From contig WJKD01000200.1 of assembly GCA_014729315.1 (NCBI GenBank), positions 1 through 14,284 on the forward strand: DNA of 14,284 nt, given 5' to 3'. The translations under genes and the position numbers were made by a program. The notes below the pieces were generated by a model. That model saw nothing but the letters and a program-made list of their open reading frames with translations, was not told the origin of the DNA and did not search any database. Origin of the DNA: Promethearchaeota archaeon (GTDB lineage: Archaea; Asgardarchaeota; Lokiarchaeia; Sigynarchaeales; SOKP01). Below are positions 1 through 7,193 of this stretch, one piece after another (positions within the stretch are counted from its first letter, which is position 1; every line of letters starts with the position of its first letter).

Positions 1-2996
1 AGATTATATAGCATGAAAAGTCTTTTTGTTTCGATCTCTCCTCGACTGATGTATTGAATTAAGAAATCCCCTATATCATCAGTACTTATGTTTGTTTTTA
101 CCCCAATCAATTTAAAAAAGTTAAGACTGTTAGGGTATGACGAATGTTTAATACTTCTAATATTATCCCCGAAGATCATCTCAGCATCCCTCGAATACAT
201 AATAAGTCGAGAACCCACTTCAAAACAATTATGTTCGAGAAGATAAACCACCTTATCTTTTAATAGTCTTTTTTTAGTCTTGTGAGAAAGTTTTTCGAAA
301 TTTTCAGTTCGTCCTAAATATGAGTAAATTTTATCAAATCTCCTTGTAATCTCCTTTTTATTTTTTAGCTCTTCTTTAGGTATCTTTTTCTTAGAGACAA
401 GAAAGTCTAAGAGATGACTCGCAACATCTTCAGGATTTGGTTTTTTTCTTATTTTAAAAGCCTTAATAAATTTATCGGGCACATTGATTAATGTATAAGG
501 CACAGAATGTCCAAGTAAATCGATTAATTTTTTTTCCATTAAATAAGACTCTTTCGGTTTAAACAGTCCTTTTGTAGTAATCATCCAAGGCTCTTCCTTA
601 AGTTCATTTATGAATATTTCCTTTTCGTCCTTTTCTTTATTTTTGAAAACTGAGTCTAATATTAACTCAACCCTTTTGACGAGCGAACTTATTTTTTTTT
701 TACTTGTTTTATCTAGATCCTCATATTCGGAAATAGTCTGATTTAAGGCTAATCTTAAATGCCTAATTTTTGGATACTTTGAAATACCTATTTTTTTAAA
801 AAATTTTATAAAATCTTTGTTCTGCTCGTCCTCTAAGTTGAAATAATGGACTAAATCGCCAAATATCTTTTGATTCTTTTTAGTGTTGAAATAGCACTCC
901 GAAGGTCTCAAAAACTCATTAGTCGTAGTTGGAATAATTTCTAAATCTTTCAATGTATCCAAATCATGATCCGTAAGGTTTTTTACATTATCCGATAGAT
1001 ATGTAAGTAGTTTAATTGATACTATTGAAGAACCATATCTTCTTAGATGTTTCACGACAAAAGAAGGATTCAATTCGCTTGATACTCCTAAAGATTTTAA
1101 ATAGACTTTGCAAATCTTTTCCTTTTCTAACTCAGGAGGGACTAAGGGGATATTCGTTTTTAATATACTAACGATGTCCTCGCTGTTAAAGAAGGCTTCT
1201 TTAGAATTTCTAAATCCCATATTTGTGAGGACAATTTTTTGTTTCTTTTCGTAGATTCCATTTTTATAAAAATAATTATAATATTTCTTGAGTAAGTCCA
1301 AATTTTTAACCGAAAGACGGGATTTAATTGAAATGAAGTACAAAAGAACGTCAGTTTTTTTCATATTCCGCGCTCCAAATTTACGAACAAAACTGGTTAA
1401 TACTTCGTTTGTTGCGAATTTGCTACTTAATTCTTTAGTTGGATCGTAGAGACCTATAGCATCCTCGTTTGGAATAATAATTTTTACTGGTGATGATAAT
1501 CTATTTAATCTGTTAGGGACAGTCTCGCTTTGGGTTAATTTACACCTCAATTCCTTATCTAAACTATCTCGATGTATAGAAAGATATTCCCAAGCTTTAT
1601 AGAGCGTTTCTATGTTCCTAATCTCTTTATTTGCAAATTTATCTACTAAATCTTCAATACTTAACTCTTTTATTCCCAGTGATTTTAAGAAATCGATGAG
1701 TTTTTCCGAAGATGGAGGTTCAATGAAATTGTAATGATAATTGAAGAAAGGCCATAAACCCTTTTCAGCAATTACTATTTTCTTTGCCTTGTTCCAGTTG
1801 CCTTTATAATCCAATATATTCTTACTAAGAAAACTCTTAATGTTGTCTAGGATGTACTGTTCGATGTAAGGTTCTAAAGATGTATGGGTTTTTCGGTAAG
1901 ATAAAACATTTAGTAGAGAATTGAAATATTTGATTCGCTTCTTTAATGGCAAATCAGAAATTTTTTCTTTCAAATAATCAAGGACTAATTTAATTAAATT
2001 TCCTGCTTCTTCGAGAAGAAAATTGTTTAACTCGCCATCTAATCCCTCTGTTGAAAACCCTTTTCTTGAAGTCTCAGGTCTAAAATTGCTCGATAATACG
2101 AAACCGAATCCAAATTGAGTATCGGAGGGAAATATTATGTATATTGGATAGTTAACTCTTACCGGAATATCACCGCTTATTTTTTTAAACGCAATGTAAA
2201 TAGGAAAGACCACATCTCCTTCGTAGGATTCAAATTCTTTCTGACTGAAATATTTCTTCGGAATGTCAATTTTTTGCTCAACAATAAGCCACTTATTTGT
2301 ATTAATCTTATTCCTTTTTCCATCGTTCCTTTTCTCGGTTATAAGTATCTCAGAAATTAGAGCTTTATTCCTTTTATGTTTATGAGTTTTCTGTTGATTA
2401 ATCTTTTTCGTTAAAATTAAAGATTTAGTAGGATAATTAACTTCAATCTTTTCTAATTGGATGGTAAAAAGAAGATGCGAATAGTGTAGTAAATATTCGT
2501 CAATTTTTCCTAATTTTTTTATATCCTCTTTTGAAAGACGCTTATGGAGCGGCAGATGAATCTTTGTGCCCTTAAAATACATTTCGTTATTTTCGTCTAT
2601 ATAAGGAACGAAATCCTCTTTTTCATGGTCCATTACAAATTTTAATACCTTTTTCCCAGAATGGTATAAAGGCTGGTCAGAAATAGATAGCACGGACAAT
2701 GCACCCAAATTCATGGCACCTGTTTTTTCAAGTTCCTTTCCACCAAGACAAGGAGTCAACAAGCGCTCTATGTCTCTTGAATCGAATACTCTACCATCAT
2801 TAGTTACGGTGATCTCGTCGGACAAATTGATATTGAGAACAATAGACTTTGCTTCGGCGTCGTCGGCGTTTTGAATCAATTCTCGAACGAAAGTACGGAC
2901 ATCTGTGTAGAGATTGTGAAATCTTTTCGTTGTTTGATAAGCAGGATAAACGATTTGCTTTCTAATTAGTTTTGATTCGTCAAATTCTTTTTCCAT
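1..2996 (-). CDS. Sacsin/HSP90-type ATPase, large, C-terminus beyond the window
   Basis: An uninterrupted frame runs from the ATG at 2996 to the window edge, about 998 codons without a stop, so the C-terminus is missing. The N-terminus carries a Bergerat (GHKL) ATP-binding fold of the sacsin kind. The N-box is ELIQNADDA at residues 39-47, followed by TNDGRVFD at 65-72 (the ND..F form of the ATP-lid motif seen in sacsin) and TGAMNLGALSVLSISDQP at 92-109, equivalent to the G2 box. The rest is a long, mostly helical Lys/Glu/Leu-rich body without a motif I recognise. The family binds ATP and is thought to act as a chaperone or remodelling ATPase. Bacterial and archaeal members often sit in accessory or defence-like loci, but I see no partner nuclease or helicase here. 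AGGGGT lies 12 nt before the start and may be a weak ribosome site. The ATPase domain assignment is firm; the cellular role is unknown. Confidence 0.85.
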   Translation of the reverse strand, partial: MEKEFDESKLIRKQIVYPAYQTTKRFHNLYTDVRTFVRELIQNADDAEAKSIVLNINLSDEITVTNDGRVFDSRDIERLLTPCLGGKELEKTGAMNLGALSVLSISDQPLYHSGKKVLKFVMDHEKEDFVPYIDENNEMYFKGTKIHLPLHKRLSKEDIKKLGKIDEYLLHYSHLLFTIQLEKIEVNYPTKSLILTKKINQQKTHKHKRNKALISEILITEKRNDGKRNKINTNKWLIVEQKIDIPKKYFSQKEFESYEGDVVFPIYIAFKKISGDIPVRVNYPIYIIFPSDTQFGFGFVLSSNFRPETSRKGFSTEGLDGELNNFLLEEAGNLIKLVLDYLKEKISDLPLKKRIKYFNSLLNVLSYRKTHTSLEPYIEQYILDNIKSFLSKNILDYKGNWNKAKKIVIAEKGLWPFFNYHYNFIEPPSSEKLIDFLKSLGIKELSIEDLVDKFANKEIRNIETLYKAWEYLSIHRDSLDKELRCKLTQSETVPNRLNRLSSPVKIIIPNEDAIGLYDPTKELSSKFATNEVLTSFVRKFGARNMKKTDVLLYFISIKSRLSVKNLDLLKKYYNYFYKNGIYEKKQKIVLTNMGFRNSKEAFFNSEDIVSILKTNIPLVPPELEKEKICKVYLKSLGVSSELNPSFVVKHLRRYGSSIVSIKLLTYLSDNVKNLTDHDLDTLKDLEIIPTTTNEFLRPSECYFNTKKNQKIFGDLVHYFNLEDEQNKDFIKFFKKIGISKYPKIRHLRLALNQTISEYEDLDKTSKKKISSLVKRVELILDSVFKNKEKDEKEIFINELKEEPWMITTKGLFKPKESYLMEKKLIDLLGHSVPYTLINVPDKFIKAFKIRKKPNPEDVASHLLDFLVSKKKIPKEELKNKKEITRRFDKIYSYLGRTENFEKLSHKTKKRLLKDKVVYLLEHNCFEVGSRLIMYSRDAEMIFGDNIRSIKHSSYPNSLNFFKLIGVKTNISTDDIGDFLIQYISRGEIETKRLFMLYN

Positions 2997-3194
2997 CGTA
3001 AAAATAATACCCCTAATCTTACTGATTACTAATTATTTTATAGAATCAATAAGGATTATGAATTTTAAATTTATCTGTGTTGGAGAATAAGCTTTTTAAA
3101 ACAATTTATGATGCCCTTGGGATTGAAGTGAATTTTATTGATTATTTAATACAACCGTGTAATTGATTGATTTTTTTCTAGAAAAAATTCGAAG

Positions 3195-3513
3195 TTAATA
3201 TTTCTCTTTACTTAATATCTCGTCCAAGTTGATATTAGAAAGATTTTTTACTGCTTCGCTCCCCAGTTCTATTACCTTTAAAATGATATTAGGATCAAGA
3301 TGAGAATATTCTTCTTGACTGTCGGAAATACTATAATTTAATCCAATTAATTCGTATATTAAAGTTACTGGAGTCCTTGTACCCTTTATATAGGTTTTCC
3401 AAGAAAAATATTTCGTTCTGATTTGATTAAAATAGGCAGTTTCGATTATATTGCGTATTAAATACTTAAATGTGTTTGTCAGTTTTTTATTCGATGAGTA
3501 GAAATTGATTCAT
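3195..3513 (-). pseudogene. DUF433-like (antitoxin-type) gene, frame broken near the start
   Basis: In the frame of the preceding HTH-CBS gene, directly after its TGA (3510-3512), a stop-free stretch of 104 codons runs to TAA at 3195. It contains KGTRTPVTLIYELIGLNYS, then EEYSHLDPNII. This is the DUF433 signature (GTRipV..ileL...G.s.eei...yp.L....i). DUF433 proteins are small DNA-binding proteins, usually antitoxins. No ATG, GTG or TTG opens this frame. However, an ATG at 3513 overlaps the upstream stop as ATGA, the usual coupled start, and encodes MNQFLLIE before a TAA. Removing one T from the TTT run at codon 4 would join that start to the DUF433 frame. It is therefore a single-base frameshift, a +1 recoding site, or an assembly error. 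No DUF5615/PIN-like toxin is found downstream. The family match rests on one motif. Confidence 0.55.
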
Positions 3514-4070
3514 ACCGTCTTAAGAAAGTCGGCGTCTGTAATTATGCCGATGTAAGCGTTTTTATCGGCCACCAAAACAGCAGAATATCTAACCAGCAAA
3601 TCCGACACATCCTTTAAGGACCATGATTGCTCGATTTCAGGAAATGCTAGCTCTTTAATATGAAAAACTTCAATATCCATAAGATCTGAATTATGAATGA
3701 TTAAATTTTGGATTTTTTTCGAAGTAATACTTCCCAAATTCGTACCATTATCGATTATCGGAAGTTGAGAGATATTATGTTCGCTCATTAAGTCAACTGC
3801 TTCTTTGACTTTTGTATCTGAGGAAATTGAAATGATATTTTTTGTCATAATGTTGAGGGCTATCAACTTTGATTCTTTTCTTTTCATTCGTTCTTTTTCT
3901 AAAAACTCGAAAATTGCTTTCGCTTTAGAATAAGGAGGATCAAGAGACCCATTCTCAATTCGCGAAATCGTTGATTGCGTTAATCCTAATTCTTTACCTA
4001 GATTCTCCTGGCTTAAGTTTAACTTTTTCCGCAGATATTTAATTTCTTCTAAATCGGGCAAATTTTTCAT
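3510..4070 (-). CDS. XRE-type HTH regulator with C-terminal CBS pair
   Basis: The 186-residue protein has a Cro/C1-type helix-turn-helix at about residues 7-60 (LSQENLGKELGLTQSTISRIENG is the core). Two CBS motifs follow at about 70-125 (MSEHNISQLPIIDNG..LGSI) and 130-186 (ending GIITDADFL). This is the archaeal HTH-CBS family (COG3620-like), in which the CBS pair probably senses an adenosyl or nucleotide ligand. The gene is divergent from the DUF39/ferredoxin pair, with 154 bp between the starts. DUF39 itself also has a CBS pair, so control of homocysteine synthesis by S-adenosylmethionine or a related compound is a reasonable inference. A perfect 15-bp palindrome lies 30-44 bp before the ATG, over the likely promoter, and suggests autoregulation. 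The stop overlaps a downstream ATG (ATGA) that belongs to the damaged DUF433 gene. Confidence 0.85.
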   Translation of the reverse strand: MKNLPDLEEIKYLRKKLNLSQENLGKELGLTQSTISRIENGSLDPPYSKAKAIFEFLEKERMKRKESKLIALNIMTKNIISISSDTKVKEAVDLMSEHNISQLPIIDNGTNLGSITSKKIQNLIIHNSDLMDIEVFHIKELAFPEIEQSWSLKDVSDLLVRYSAVLVADKNAYIGIITDADFLKTV

Positions 4071-4099
4071 TGTGTTTTTCCAAAATTTAATAATTGTGT

Positions 4100-4114
4100 C
4101 GCATAATTTATGCG
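4100..4114. promoter_or_regulatory. 15-bp perfect palindrome, candidate operator
   Basis: CGCATAA-T-TTATGCG has seven matched bases on each side of one central base. It sits in the 154-bp divergent promoter, about 37 bp before the HTH-CBS ATG, where its AT core could overlap that gene's TATA element. It is the most GC-marked symmetrical site in this spacer, as expected for an HTH dimer. That the neighbouring HTH-CBS protein binds it is inferred from position. Confidence 0.55.
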
Positions 4115-4137
4115 TCTAAGGAATATTTCGAACCTAA

Positions 4138-4151
4138 AATATTTAAATATT
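4138..4151 (+). promoter_or_regulatory. AT palindrome, possible TATA box of the DUF39 operon
   Basis: AATATTTAAATATT is a perfect 14-bp palindrome 74-87 bp before the GTG at 4225. TTTAAATA fits an archaeal TATA element and would give a leader of roughly 50 nt. In DNA this AT-rich, such symmetry can arise by chance. Confidence 0.3.
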
Positions 4152-4224
4152 AACTATATTTTATACTATTATTCTTATTAATATTTTTATAATAATTCTA
4201 ATATTTCAGCAAGTAGGTGATTAA

Positions 4225-5697
4225 GTGACCAAGACTTATGCAGAAATTAACGAGAAAATAAAAAAAGGCGAAGCTGTAGTAGTGACTGCTGAAGAAATGA
4301 TCGATATCGTAGATGAGCAAGGAGTTAGAATAGCTGCAAAGGAAGTGGATGTCGTAACGACGGGCACTTTCGGTCCAATGTGCTCCAGCGGAGCATTTTT
4401 AAATTTCGGACATTCTGATCCTCCTATTAAATTCGAGCATCTCTGGTTAAACGAAGTTCATGCCTATCATGGGAATGCTGCCGTTGACTGTTACATTGGA
4501 GTTACTAGGATGGCCGATAAACGTCCTTTTGAATACGGAGGAGGAAATGTAATAGAAGACTTAGTTTCGGGAAAACCGATACGGCTTAGAGGAATCTCAA
4601 ACACAACAGATTGTTATCCTCTTGGAGAGGTCGACACATTTTTCACATTAGACGATTTGAATCAAGCAATACTATGTAATCCCAGGAATGCCTATCAGAG
4701 ATATGTATGTGCGGTGAATAGCACGGATAAAACACTATATACTTACATGGGAAAGCTTTTGCCGAACTTTGGAAACGCTCACTTTTCGGGATCAGGATGT
4801 TTAAACCCTCTTTGCAACGACCCCGATTACGAAACTATAGGTATAGGTACTAGAATTTTCTTGGGTGGGGGTACGGGATATGTAATCGGTGAGGGAACTC
4901 AGCATAATCCAAATAATAGATTCGGAACCCTTTTTCTCAAAGGAGATTTAAAAAATATGTCCGCAGAATATCTTAGAGGTGTTAATTACGAAAAGTATGG
5001 AACTTCAATGTTCGTAGGAGTGGGTATTCCAATTCCGATTTTAAACGAAGATTTAGCGAAAAAGACTGCTGTGAAAGACGAGGGTATTATCACTGAAATC
5101 GTTGATTACGGAGTTCCACGAAGAGATAGGCCAACTTTAAAGAAAACTAATTATCAGGAATTAAAAAGTGGTAGCATCGAGTTAAATGGAAAAAAAATTA
5201 AATGCTCTTCGTTGTCTTCGTTATATTATTCGCGCAAAATTGCTCGAGAACTCAAAGAATGGATTGAAGACGGTAAATTTTTCTTGAATTCTCCGGCAGA
5301 GAACCTTCCAAAAAATGTAGATTATAAATCCATGAAACAAACTTCAGAATTAAAATTTGTTAAGGATTTGAAAAAAGAAGCAATAATATGCTACGATGAT
5401 TGCGATATTAAAATTGTGGCAGAAAAAATAATAAATAAAAACATGAACCATATTGTTATCACAGATCGAGAACGAAAATTAAAAGGAATAGTTACTAGTT
5501 TTGATATAACTAAAGCTATAGCTAAAAATACTCAGGATTTAAAAGATATTACCACGAAAAAAGTTATTACAACTACGGATAACGAACCCATCGAAATCGC
5601 AGCTCGTAAAATGAAAACAAATCAAATATCTGCTTTGCCGGTAATAGACGATCAAAATACTGTGGTGGGAATTATCACTTCGGAGGAGTTGATGTAG
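4225..5697 (+). CDS. L-aspartate semialdehyde sulfurtransferase (DUF39) with C-terminal CBS pair
   Basis: The 490-residue protein belongs to the DUF39 family (COG1900). Methanosarcina MA1821 of this family, with its ferredoxin partner, makes homocysteine from aspartate semialdehyde and sulfide (EC 2.8.1.16). Residues 1 to about 365 are the DUF39 domain. The conserved cysteines occur at C53 (FGPMCSSGAF) and C130 (NTTDCYPLGE), matching from memory the functional Cys54 and Cys131 of MA1821. Gly-rich segments follow (FLGGGTGYVIGEGTQHNP). Residues 378-490 are two CBS motifs, a common fusion that probably gives allosteric control. The start is GTG at 4225, chosen because AGGTGA lies four bases before it (4215-4220). 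The ferredoxin gene follows after three bases, so the two are co-transcribed. Assignment is strong from family and context. Confidence 0.92.
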   Translation: MTKTYAEINEKIKKGEAVVVTAEEMIDIVDEQGVRIAAKEVDVVTTGTFGPMCSSGAFLNFGHSDPPIKFEHLWLNEVHAYHGNAAVDCYIGVTRMADKRPFEYGGGNVIEDLVSGKPIRLRGISNTTDCYPLGEVDTFFTLDDLNQAILCNPRNAYQRYVCAVNSTDKTLYTYMGKLLPNFGNAHFSGSGCLNPLCNDPDYETIGIGTRIFLGGGTGYVIGEGTQHNPNNRFGTLFLKGDLKNMSAEYLRGVNYEKYGTSMFVGVGIPIPILNEDLAKKTAVKDEGIITEIVDYGVPRRDRPTLKKTNYQELKSGSIELNGKKIKCSSLSSLYYSRKIARELKEWIEDGKFFLNSPAENLPKNVDYKSMKQTSELKFVKDLKKEAIICYDDCDIKIVAEKIINKNMNHIVITDRERKLKGIVTSFDITKAIAKNTQDLKDITTKKVITTTDNEPIEIAARKMKTNQISALPVIDDQNTVVGIITSEELM

Positions 5698-5700
5698 GAG

Positions 5701-6099
5701 ATGACTATTATCAATATTACCTTACCGTTCGGATTAGTAAAAGAGATCGATGATTATTCAACAATCATCAACGAAATTTTAAAACATAAAATTACTCTTA
5801 ATATTCTTAAATTTTCAGTAGGATCGGGGGGAGTGACTTTATTACTGGATATTCCCGAGGATAAAATCAGCACTATTACTGAATCGCTCAAAAAGAACAA
5901 TATTATCGTAAATAAAAAGGGCAGAATTGTTATTGACGAAGAAAAATGTATTGATTGTGGAGCGTGCATCAGTCTCTGTCCCACTGATGCCTTACATTTT
6001 AATAGAGACGATAGACTAGAATTTTTCGATGAAAAATGTATTGGGTGTCTTATCTGCTTGGACAGTTGCCCGCGACACGCTATTGAAGAGAACAAATAA
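5701..6099 (+). CDS. NIL-domain 2x[4Fe-4S] ferredoxin, partner of DUF39 sulfurtransferase
   Basis: The 132-residue protein has an N-terminal NIL (ACT-like) domain at about residues 1-75 with the VGSGGVTLLLDIPED strand region. A double-cluster ferredoxin follows: C83, C86, C89 and C93 (CIDCGACISLCP), then C113, C116, C119 and C123 (CIGCLICLDSCP). This is the architecture of MA1822, which supplies electrons or handles sulfur for the DUF39 enzyme. Its ATG lies three bases after the DUF39 stop, with GGAGGAG at 5682-5688 inside the end of the DUF39 gene. The cytoplasmic sulfur-insertion role is inferred from the pairing, which is conserved in archaea and some anaerobic bacteria. Confidence 0.9.
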   Translation: MTIINITLPFGLVKEIDDYSTIINEILKHKITLNILKFSVGSGGVTLLLDIPEDKISTITESLKKNNIIVNKKGRIVIDEEKCIDCGACISLCPTDALHFNRDDRLEFFDEKCIGCLICLDSCPRHAIEENK

Positions 6100-6208
6100 G
6101 ATATGACTGCTTACTTTAAATTCAATTTCTTTAATTTATAATATTATTGTTATGGTGTTAGAAAGGGAAGAAAAATTTAATTAAAAAATTTAAAATGAGG
6201 AGAATTAT
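6100..6208. terminator. Convergent intergenic region with U-rich ends on both strands
   Basis: The 109-bp spacer lies between convergent genes. Plus strand: T-rich runs (CTTTAAATTCAATTTCTTT). Minus strand: TTTTAAATTTTTTAATTAAA followed by another T run. No stable hairpin is visible. This fits archaeal oligo-U termination in both directions but is not proof. Confidence 0.35.
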
Positions 6209-7120
6209 TTAATCTTCATTCAAAGATTCTTTAATATCCTTTAGTTCGCTTTCTGCTTCAGATATAAACGCTTCAATTTGAGATTTTCTGGACTCATAAT
6301 CTTCTTTAGCAATTTTATTATCCAATAATAGATCTTGCTGCGCTGTAATTTTCTCTTTTAATTCGTTAATTCTGTTTTGAACTTCTTTTTGTTGCTTAAG
6401 GAGCCATTCTAAATCCGCTTTATTAGCGTTAGCTATAGAATCAGATAAATGTTTTTCGGAAGCGTACAGTTGTTGGGTACCCTCGGGAGAACTTATTCCT
6501 AAAATATTAAAACTTTCTAAATCTAATCCATATCTAAGAAAATCTTCTGTTATTTTAGTGATTATAAGATTTATTACATGTTCTCTTTCTTCTAAAAGTA
6601 TCCCTTTTGCGTTGTAATTTTTAAAGATATCTCTTAACGACGTATGTAATAGACCGTTAATCCACATTTTTAGGTCGTGAGCTATAAACTCTCGTCTTCC
6701 AGCAGCAACATTAGTTAAAAACGCTTTTACATCATTAATTCTAAGCTTAAGATTCCCGTATAATCCAATAACTATTCCATCTTTAGTTGGTAGACCATGT
6801 GATTGAGGTATTCCCCAAGGAATTTCGAATAAAGAGGTATTAACCCAAATAATTTCCGTACCTTTGATTCTCGCTTTTTTCTCAAGCTCATATATACCAC
6901 CACTCAATACGCCCACAAGTTCTCCTTTATTGTAAAAAAGTGCTTTTTCATAATCCCTAACTGCGAAATATTTTTTTTTTTTAATATTATCTCCTGGTTG
7001 GGGAAAGGTATAGATAACTTGTCTTTCAAGGATTTCTGAATCTATCCTTTCCCAAGATATTACCTTGGGATCATGATCTTTAAATTTTGCATCTTGTATT
7101 TCTTTATACATTTCTTTCAC
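6209..7120 (-). CDS. SPFH (virion-core/YdjI-type) protein with coiled-coil and SHOCT-like tail
   Basis: Residues about 18-215 resemble the cytosolic SPFH/band-7 branch often named virion core protein (YdjI, COG4260). Visible segments are VISWERID.., the KKKYFAVRDYEKALFYNKG region, the IIWVNTSLFEIPWGIP segment, and a strand (GIVIGLYGNLKLRINDVKAF) leading to the SPFH core. There is no transmembrane segment or signal peptide. Residues 235-303 are a charged coiled coil containing LLLDNKIAKEDYESRKSQIE, close to a SHOCT motif (L-x-x-G-I-T-x-E-E-F-x-x-K). SPFH proteins form oligomeric scaffolds, often at membranes. The frame can start at GTG 7120, but ATG at 7111 has GTGAAAG just before it and may be the true start. 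It lies 73 bp after the winged-helix gene and is probably co-transcribed. A link to the ubiquitin-like genes is only positional. Confidence 0.75.
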   Translation of the reverse strand: MKEMYKEIQDAKFKDHDPKVISWERIDSEILERQVIYTFPQPGDNIKKKKYFAVRDYEKALFYNKGELVGVLSGGIYELEKKARIKGTEIIWVNTSLFEIPWGIPQSHGLPTKDGIVIGLYGNLKLRINDVKAFLTNVAAGRREFIAHDLKMWINGLLHTSLRDIFKNYNAKGILLEEREHVINLIITKITEDFLRYGLDLESFNILGISSPEGTQQLYASEKHLSDSIANANKADLEWLLKQQKEVQNRINELKEKITAQQDLLLDNKIAKEDYESRKSQIEAFISEAESELKDIKESLNED

Positions 7121-7193
7121 TTTTTTGGTTATGAGTTGTTAATTGTTATTTTTGTATGATTATTTAAATTTTAACTATGATTTAATTTGAGAG

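Noticed and set aside
2115..2360. 81-codon plus-strand ORF
   Set aside because: Lies wholly inside the sacsin-like gene on the other strand and has no family features.
3077..3163. Plus-strand 28-codon ORF from a GTG (LENKLFKTIYDALGIEV...)
   Set aside because: Protein-like in composition but short, without a ribosome site or family match; the rest of 2997-3194 shows nothing beyond the promoter of the sacsin-like gene.
5754..6095. 113-codon minus-strand ORF
   Set aside because: Antisense shadow of the ferredoxin gene; Ser/Leu-rich, with Cys positions mirroring the cluster codons.
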